The position numbers and the translations under genes were made by a program. The notes under the pieces were generated by a model. It ran no database searches, was not told the origin of the DNA, and was given only the letters and a program-made list of their open reading frames with translations. A stretch of 64,000 nt of DNA from Aporrectodea caliginosa (Eukaryota > Annelida > Clitellata > Crassiclitellata > Lumbricidae), in the NCBI GenBank assembly GCA_020284085.1, contig JACEVL010000428.1:227501-291500 (forward strand), read 5' to 3'. Positions 58,701 to 64,000 of the stretch are shown one piece after another; within the stretch, counting starts at the first letter, position 1; each line of letters starts with the position of its first letter.

Positions 58701-61700
58701 CGCCAACCAGTTCAGCACATATACCGCAACATCAAAGCAGTAGACCCTGTAACGTTTAGCGACCTACTCGTTGATTCTGATCTTTTCGCTGCTCCTGCAA
58801 ACAGTGCAAACGATTTCGCCGAACAACTGAAAAGAATAGTAACATTAACCTTGGACAAAATCGCTCCAATTCAGACTTGCTACAGGTGACCATCTAAACC
58901 TATAACTATATGGCTTTCATCTGAGGCATCCCAGGCAAAGAAGGAACGTCGTCGACTGGAGAGGAAATGGAAGGGGCGGCCCTGCCAGCGGAACGATATT
59001 GTTCCTTTTGGGTTTACCCTTTGACACCATGAACTACTGTAACAAATGTACATGAACTTGTATTTTGGTTGGTGATCAATAAAGCTTGTGAATTGAATTG
59101 AATTGAATTGAATTGAAAGAGTTATGGACTTGAGGAAGACAGACTGCGTTATCGTCGTCACTGCCGTGTCACAAACAAACTCATAAATGAGTCAAGAAGT
59201 TCTTATTTCCGTAGCCAACTTGAAAGTGCTGAAAATCCACGTGACCGATGGCGCATCTCCCAGCGTCTTCTACACTCAAAGGAGACTGTCAACTGCCAAC
59301 GCTCTGACCCTGAGAATCAGAATCTGTGTTCTAAATTTGGTGCATTTTTTGTAAATAAAATTAACGACCTTAAATGTAAAATTGCTAGATGTTCTGCCAA
59401 TTTAGTATGGAATGACCTGCTGTTCGACTCTGACTTCTCTGGCTCCGCCTTTGATGACTTACCACCTGTCACCTACTTTGAAGTCTTTAATCTTCTCAAG
59501 AGCATGGTCCCTAAATCATCTCCAATGGACTTCATACCTACACCACTTATTGTCTCTTGTTCTGATGTTTTCTCCCACCTTATTGCACACTTGGCCAACC
59601 TGTCTTTTGCTGAAGGGTGTTTTCCGTCATGCTTCAAATCTGCTCTAGTCACGCCTTTACTCAAAAAACCCGACCTTGACACCAGCAACCTTTCTAACTT
59701 TAGACCTATCTCTAACCTCAATAACATTTCCAAGATCCTTGAACGTCTTTTTCTTACACGTATCAAGAAACACATCACTTCTTCACCTAACTTCAGCCCT
59801 TATCAGTCAGCTTACCGCGAAGGCTATTCCACTGAAACTGCCCTTGTCTCTACACTGGATAACATCTTCTCCTGTGTTGACAATGGTAAAGCCTGCCTCT
59901 CAGTATGTCTTGACCTCAGTGCAGCCTTCGACACCGTAGACCACCAGCTACTTCTTTCAAGACTAACCAAAAGCTTCGGTGTCTCTGGAACTGCCTTAAA
60001 CTGGTTAGCTTCTTACCTGTGTGACCGTAGTCAACAGGTAGGCATCGGTACCGCTCGGCCTGAACCCACGCTTTGTACTTCTGGAGTACCACAAGGATCT
60101 GTCCTCGGTCCTTTATTATTTACAGTCTTTACTTCCCCAATCAGTCATATAGCTAAGCACTTTGGAATCCAATTACAACAGTACGCGGATGATACTCAGC
60201 TACATATTGCTCTTTCGCACACTGACCAGTCTGGTAAACTAAAACTTGAAGAGTGCCTCTCATCTATGTATGCATGGTTTTGTTTCAATGGTTTGGCCAT
60301 AAACCCAAACAAGTCTGAGGCAATTCTGTTCGGTTCAGGCCAACGCCTGCGTTCTTTCCCTTCACTTTCTTAAATGACGTAGACAGACACACAGACAGAC
60401 ACACGCGTAGACATGCCTTTTCTCAGCCGTTAAAGGCACTAATCTTACCTGACCTTTCTTACCTTACTTTTACCTTCGCTGTCTGTCTGTCTATTTGGCT
60501 GACCTTACACCTTCCCCGTTGATTTTGTTTTTGACTATAGGAAACTGTGAATATGGATTTATTCACAGGACTTAGTTATCTTGTTGAAACACATGCAGTG
60601 CAACAACAAGTAAAAGTACTGGAACTCACAATATTTTATGGATGCAGCTTGGATATACCAAGTACTATTGTTTCAATTAGGAATGGAACTTTCGTGCTAA
60701 AGAGTATAATTACACTAAAAGTCTTATTACATTAATATGAATTGGCAGCTCCGTAGGCGTTTGGGTTCTCGACAGATAAATGTGTGGTATTGGCCTATAA
60801 ACCACTTGTCGACCCAAGAAAGATTCTTTTTCTCATCATATAAAAATCGGACCGATCAGAAATTCTGTGAAAGCGATGAATAGGAAAGGTGACTGATTTC
60901 GATATTTGGAAAGGTATTTCCCATAATAACTTACGCCGAGAATAGTGGGGGAAGGGAGAGCAGAAAAATCGGTTCTAGGGTAATAATCCCAGGCTAATGA
61001 CCCCCGTCCAGTAACCCCGGCCATCAGCCCCTAGAAAAACTACATCCGGTTAAAAATCCATCGTGGCCAAAAACCCCCAAAGAAAATAAGCCCCGAGTCA
61101 AACACCCTTCGTGGGTTTTAATTCAGTCAGTCAGCCAGCCAATCAATCAGTCAGTGACTAATTCAGTCATATAGTGACTCATTGAGTCAGTGAATTTGTT
61201 AGTAGCGTGTCAGTCAGAAAGTCAGTTAGCGAGTAAGTTAGTTGGTCAATCAATCAGTTAGTGGCTAATTCAGTTAGTGACTAATTCAGTTAGTGACTAG
61301 TTCAGTTAGTGACTAATTCATTTAGTGACTAATTCAGTTAGTGACTATGCCAGTTAGTTGGTGATATTAGATGAGCAATTGTAATTATGACAATTTATAA
61401 TAATAATAGTAATAATAATAACTTTTCTTTAATCAAGCGCCTGACAAACGCACTGCGCTGTACAGAAGTGGCCATATTATTATGGTCAAGGCTAAAAAAC
61501 AGTTATTTTCACATTTCGCACTTATTTTATGCAATCAAACATTATAATTATAACATACCAAGTTACCCAGCCAGGGCCTAGGACAGGGGGGGCCACCGGG
61601 GCCATTTGGCCCCAGGCCTCACTTGATAAAGGGCCTCGGAATTTCGGAATTACGGAGTAATTTATTGAAATGGGAATTACGGAATTAAGGAGTTATTAAT

Positions 61701-62782
61701 TTAAATGTAGCGCTATACAAATTCTAATTATTTCGTGACGAAATCGTTGACGTTAAATAATTGCAAACTGTAGAGGGACCTCAGTTTTCAAAAGATATTT
61801 GAAAAAGGCCTTGAAAATTAGTTGTGGCCCTGGGCCTCCAAATCCTGTCCTAGGCCCTGTACCCAGCCGATATAGTGCAGTGTCCCTAGTACTTAGTTGA
61901 ACGGCCTTGGGCCTTTATTAGATCCTTTATACGTTTTGGCATAGTCTTATAGTACGTTGCGAAAAGTTGCGGGATTTCCTCATTGCGATGCCACACTTCA
62001 ACAATTCGTTCGATTAGTTGCCGTTTGTTAGTGGAGACGACGTCGTTGACTTTGTCCTTCAAGTTGTGCCAGATTCCTGCTATTGGGTTCATATCCGGAC
62101 TATTGCCCGGCCACGGAAGAACCTCTAAACCAACGTCATTGAAGAAATTCTTTATCAGGTTCGCTGTGTGGCAAGGTGCGCTGTCCTGCCTGAAGACACA
62201 GTTCCCATCTGGAAACCAATCGTTTAGCTGGGGCAGAAGACGTTTCTCTAGGACAGTTTAGTATTGTCCTGCGTTCATCATGCCATTGACAACGAAGAGC
62301 CGACCGGGACCCTTCACAGAGACAAAGCTCCACACCATGACTTTTGGCGGATGCTTAACTTTTTCCACGAGGCATTGTGGTAGGAATTCTTCGCCAGGCT
62401 TCCTCCTAACATAGCGACAGTTGTCATCCAGAATTTCCAGTGTTGATTAGAGTCAGGATTATGGTTCGGGTTATGGTTACCTGTATTACAGTACTCTGAC
62501 AGTAATGCTACAGTACAAGTAATAATAATACTGTACCTGTATTGTTACTATTATTATTATAATTATTATTATTTATGAATGTACTGTACATGTACAGGCT
62601 ACACGTTGTTAATACTGTACAGTATGTAAATTGCAGTGACGCGGGTGAGATCACAAGGTTACGTCACGATCAACTTCCGAATCGCAATGAAGAACATGAA
62701 AGGCGTTGGGCTACAGCGTAAAACCATCGGACCTCAACCCTCTCGCCGTACCATCTTCAATTCCACGGCTACTGTAAAATGA
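49659..62782 (+). CDS. B9D1: B9 domain-containing protein 1 (complete, 6 exons, 202 aa)
   Basis: Exons: 49,659-49,712; 50,150-50,218; 51,709-51,820; 52,510-52,606; 53,316-53,446; 62,637-62,782 (stop TGA 62,780-62,782). All introns are GT-AG, phases agree, total 609 nt; human B9D1 is 204 residues. The start is [18 protein letters not shown], then [86 protein letters not shown] and [14 protein letters not shown], together one B9 (C2-like) domain. B9D1 belongs to the MKS/B9 complex of the ciliary transition zone, with B9D2, MKS1 and tectonic proteins, and controls membrane-protein entry to cilia. The last exon is separated by a 9.2 kb intron full of transposons, while the other introns are 0.4-1.5 kb. 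No coding damage is seen. Confidence 0.95.
50690..51175 (-). mobile_element. L2/CR1-like LINE ORF2 C-terminus, inverted
   Basis: The minus-strand frame 51,203-50,838 reads [51 protein letters not shown] and [19 protein letters not shown], then decays; the 3' tail signature tataaagcgcctctcgcag lies at 50,695. B9D1 intron 2. A short similar tail is at 49,875-50,100. Confidence 0.75.
51290..51500 (-). repeat. LINE 3' end, inverted
   Basis: Close relative of 27,165-27,370 (see there). B9D1 intron 2, just before exon 3. Confidence 0.7.
51840..52062 (+). repeat. 15-bp tandem repeat (taatctaatcatctg), about 15 copies
   Basis: It starts 20 bp after the donor of B9D1 exon 3. Confidence 0.93.
52068..52160 (+). 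repeat. SINE family A, head only
   Basis: tcgatagtgtagtggttagc, gggttcaaaaccctgcc and gggcagaaattgg. B9D1 intron 3. Confidence 0.65.
52621..52708 (+). repeat. (TAATC) repeat after exon 4 donor
   Basis: tctaatctcgtctaatctaa repeated, starting 15 bp after the donor of B9D1 exon 4. Confidence 0.9.
52716..53312 (+). repeat. Degenerate 40-60 bp repeat
   Basis: The phrase cttgtaatgtgttacttctg taaatc recurs about ten times with drift through B9D1 intron 4 up to the exon 5 acceptor. A diverged insertion (gcataggcgtagcc, 52,820-52,960) interrupts it. Confidence 0.7.
53465..53640 (+). repeat. Degenerate ttagtgactaagtcag repeat
   Basis: About ten short units just after the donor of B9D1 exon 5. The same unit family forms 61,115-61,365 near the other end of the intron. 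Confidence 0.75.
54230..54515 (-). pseudogene. Fragment of a dispersed invertebrate transposon-associated protein
   Basis: The minus-strand translation [33 protein letters not shown] and [20 protein letters not shown], with DQHGERFH one frame over, resembles a protein I know as repeated in many invertebrate genomes with SLKIHFLHSHLDFFPENLGA. Its function and family name are unclear to me. This copy is frameshifted and truncated. B9D1 intron 5. Confidence 0.55.
54928..55046 (+). repeat. (ATGT)n microsatellite
   Basis: About 28 ATGT units with a few interruptions, preceded by (GATT)n at 54,858-54,880, the tail of a dispersed repeat whose inverted copy is at 55,755-55,985. Confidence 0.92.
55205..55515 (+). 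repeat. Local repeat, copy a
   Basis: A CAGA-rich head, then cttctcagccgtcaaaggca, ttacttttaccctcgctgtc and gaacctgtgaataag. Copies b (56,140-56,420) and c (60,375-60,590) share the order. Confidence 0.75.
56140..56422 (+). repeat. Local repeat, copy b
   Basis: cttctcagccatcaaaggca, ttacttttaccctcgctgtc, aacctgtgaatagg and a following CAGA-rich tract into which the LINE at 56,423 is inserted. Confidence 0.75.
56423..57181 (-). mobile_element. L2/CR1-like LINE, 3' part (sense on minus strand)
   Basis: Two overlapping minus-strand frames encode the end of ORF2: [113 protein letters not shown]. The 3' end is GCGCGTTATAAATTTATTT plus (AAT)n at 56,423. One frameshift is present near 56,930. The upstream part of the same element continues in the opposite orientation at 57,182. 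Confidence 0.85.
57399..58527 (+). mobile_element. Internally deleted hAT transposon with perfect TIRs and 8-bp TSD
   Basis: Inverted termini CAGGGGTGGACTGGG (57,399-57,413) and the exact complement (58,513-58,527). The target duplication CCTTCAAC is at 57,391-57,398 and 58,528-58,535. Eight-base duplications and CAGGGGTG-type ends are hAT hallmarks. Removing it makes the LINE endonuclease frame continuous. It contains one open reading frame (57,754-58,257). Confidence 0.95.
57754..58257 (+). CDS. hAT transposase remnant: N-terminal segment fused to C-terminal dimerisation domain (167 aa)
   Basis: Residues 1-60 are basic ([19 protein letters not shown], likely nuclear) and [16 protein letters not shown]. 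Residues about 85-150 are the hAT C-terminal dimerisation domain of ZMYM1-like transposases: [46 protein letters not shown]. The DDE catalytic core and the TTF-type zinc finger region are missing, so it cannot transpose. The frame is uninterrupted despite the deletion. It may be chance, or the product could still dimerise with full-length transposase. Confidence 0.75.
   Translation: MSDINPKRKCKGGAEKVRDKKLKILGKDGAKCRNLVDLFKATPIQTEDTSSQQTPSASKQPDKFCKKCPVCCFSVLHKYSFYGQAYKHLFSAYKLLLTLSSTQVACERSFSKLKYIKNRLRSSLSSTHLEAFMLMSTETDVLSELNNDTIIDHVAEMAPGLKKLLIL
58975..59117 (+). mobile_element. Short LINE 3' end with (GAATT)n tail, inserted in the LINE
   Basis: ccagcggaacgatattgttc, ctttgacacc and aataaagcttgtgaattgaa with five GAATT units. 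Related to 26,325-26,420. It interrupts the LINE ORF between WKR and SYG-type codons. Confidence 0.65.
60375..60590 (+). repeat. Local repeat, copy c
   Basis: tagacagacacacagacaga, tttctcagccgttaaaggca, tacttttaccttcgctgtct, gaaactgtgaatatgg. It lies on the far side of the LINE from copy b. Confidence 0.75.
61115..61368 (+). repeat. ttagtgactaattcag tandem repeat
   Basis: About 15 units, the most regular at 61,255-61,345. Same motif as 53,465-53,640. Confidence 0.85.
61572..61859. mobile_element. hAT MITE, 288 bp, perfect ends and target duplication
   Basis: Termini CAGGGCCTAGGACAGG and exact complement; 8-bp duplication TACCCAGC at 61,564-61,571 and 61,860-61,867. No coding capacity. B9D1 intron 5. 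Confidence 0.93.
61886..62443 (-). pseudogene. Tc1/mariner-type transposase fragment with in-frame stop
   Basis: Minus-strand: [19 protein letters not shown], then an in-frame TAA at 62,258-62,260, [13 protein letters not shown] (second catalytic Asp region), [18 protein letters not shown] (third catalytic region), LKDKV and [13 protein letters not shown] near the C-terminus. The N-terminal DNA-binding half and both terminal repeats are absent. B9D1 intron 5. Confidence 0.88.
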
Positions 62783-64000
62783 TTATCCTATATTAGTATC
62801 TGTGAACTATTTTTTTGTAAACAAGAATAGAGTTCTGAGTAGAGTGAATGGGTGAATATTTTTGACCAACCTAACTGTGAAGTTTGGTTGAGGTATATTT
62901 GTCAGACTAATGATTTTTTTCTTATCTAAATCTAATCTAATCTAATCTGTTGAGATCTGTAGAGTCGTAATCGCAACACACAAGGCAAGTTGGTTCTAAA
63001 GACCACAGTTTTATTGAAGATAAATAGCGACAAGAAGTTCTGAGACAATACGTTAAACATGAGACAGTGATTGGCAGGCAAAGCTCCGCCCAAAAGACCG
63101 TATAAAGTTTCCAACAATTGTTATAATATAACCGATGCATCAGTTGCCCAACTTGTCGTTGCTTAAGCAATAGTTTGCTTAATACTGAAAGCAGTTACAT
63201 CAGGAACAGTCTCTTTTGAACTTTTAGTAATCTTATCGAAAAACATGGGATGCATAGTTTAATCATATTTACTATAACTTTGAAAGATTTTTAAATAACA
63301 AGAGCTTAACTTATTTTAAATAACAAGAGCTTAATTTCTTAAAATCAGGTTTTGAGTTGCAAATGATGTTAAGTGGGTGAAGATAATTTAAAAATTATTT
63401 CTTATTATATGTTACATCAGATTTAACACGTTATTTAAAAAGGCTGGTACCAGCAAAGTTTGAACAGATAATTTACTACGATTTCAAAAACTAAAATCAA
63501 TTAAATGCAATTTCTGGAACAAGATCTTGGCTAAGAAACAGACTGAAACTGAGCTATAAAAAATGCGCCTACAATCGTTACATAGAAACAAAAAACTACA
63601 ATTGTTGGCCTAAAACTTACTATCGAACATTAGCTACATGTAGAGACCAGCTGCCACAACTTGTCCTAATAACCACTCGTCGAAAAGCTTCATTTTTCAT
63701 CACTTTCAACAGTGCAGAGTATTTAAATAATTCACAGATAATATAATTTGAGAATGTACCAATAAAAGCTTCACAATTCCTATGTGACTTAACTGAATAC
63801 TACATAACTCAACTGAATACTTAAAATTTTAAATAATTTAAGCCTAGGTACTTTCACATTTCAGTATTAAGGTTTGACAATCTACAGACTATCTGATGAC
63901 CTAAAAGTAGAAGCGAAACCAAATCCGAAAAGTGTACCTACAGTCTTAAATACTTGTATGGAAGTGCCACAAGTATTTAACACTGTATTTCATACAAGTA
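62783..64000. other. B9D1 3' flank, no gene recognised
   Basis: It contains a short (TAATC)n tract (62,927-62,947), an AT-rich sequence with small duplications (aaataacaagagcttaa at 63,292 and 63,318; tacttgtatggaagtgcc near the end) and a plus-strand AATAAA at about 63,760 that could serve B9D1. Confidence 0.55.

Larger units (their letters stand above)
57182..60373 (+). mobile_element. Same LINE, 5' part, inverted (endonuclease and RT), interrupted by two insertions
   Basis: Endonuclease pieces: [28 protein letters not shown], then after the hAT insertion [15 protein letters not shown] and [10 protein letters not shown] (the SDH motif). [46 protein letters not shown] (motif A), [13 protein letters not shown] (motif B), QYADDTQLH (active site) and [19 protein letters not shown]. 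It is truncated 5' within the endonuclease. The RT frame from 59,504 to 60,373 is open for 289 codons. It stops exactly where the minus-strand part at 57,181 takes up the protein. Confidence 0.85.

Overview
This is nuclear DNA from an animal, most likely a marine invertebrate or invertebrate deuterostome. It carries intron-rich orthologues of conserved metazoan genes with GT-AG introns, many tRNA-headed SINEs, LINE 3' ends with a recurring gcgctatataaat signature, hAT and Tc1/mariner elements, and many microsatellites. The sequence alone does not settle the phylum. The octamer TAGGCCTA recurs strikingly often.

Layout. Positions 1 to about 4,950 hold two convergent, tail-to-tail non-LTR retrotransposons of an unusual type: reverse transcriptase followed by a CCHC-like knuckle and a restriction-like endonuclease. 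Positions 5,000-9,740 are intergenic with repeats and hairpins. A complete FBXL6-like F-box/LRR gene lies on the minus strand at 18,496-9,743 (11 exons, 502 codons). An HSP90 gene lies on the minus strand at 23,138-19,324 (4 coding exons, 554 codons). It has an intact ATPase and middle domain but no C-terminal domain, and it ends in a second copy of its own first coding intron. Positions 23,146-31,291 are intergenic and repeat-rich. CNOT3 is complete on the minus strand at 47,485-31,292 (17 coding exons, 786 codons). About 2.2 kb away and head to head with it is B9D1, complete on the plus strand at 49,659-62,782 (6 exons, 202 codons). Its 9.2 kb last intron contains a 5'-inverted LINE, itself invaded by an internally deleted hAT element, plus a perfect hAT MITE and a dead Tc1/mariner copy.

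Most exons were found by matching translated segments to the known protein families and then checking splice sites and codon phase. For FBXL6, CNOT3 and B9D1 every exon joins in phase and the total length is a multiple of three, which is strong internal support. The genes are not an operon. FBXL6 is a probable SCF ubiquitin-ligase substrate receptor, HSP90 a cytosolic chaperone, CNOT3 a core CCR4-NOT deadenylation subunit and B9D1 a ciliary transition-zone (MKS complex) protein. CNOT3 and B9D1 probably share a bidirectional promoter.

The most notable signals are the truncated HSP90 with its duplicated intron, the twin-primed LINE with a nested hAT, and a 1.5 kb minisatellite in an FBXL6 intron that seems to have grown out of the head of a tRNA-derived SINE.
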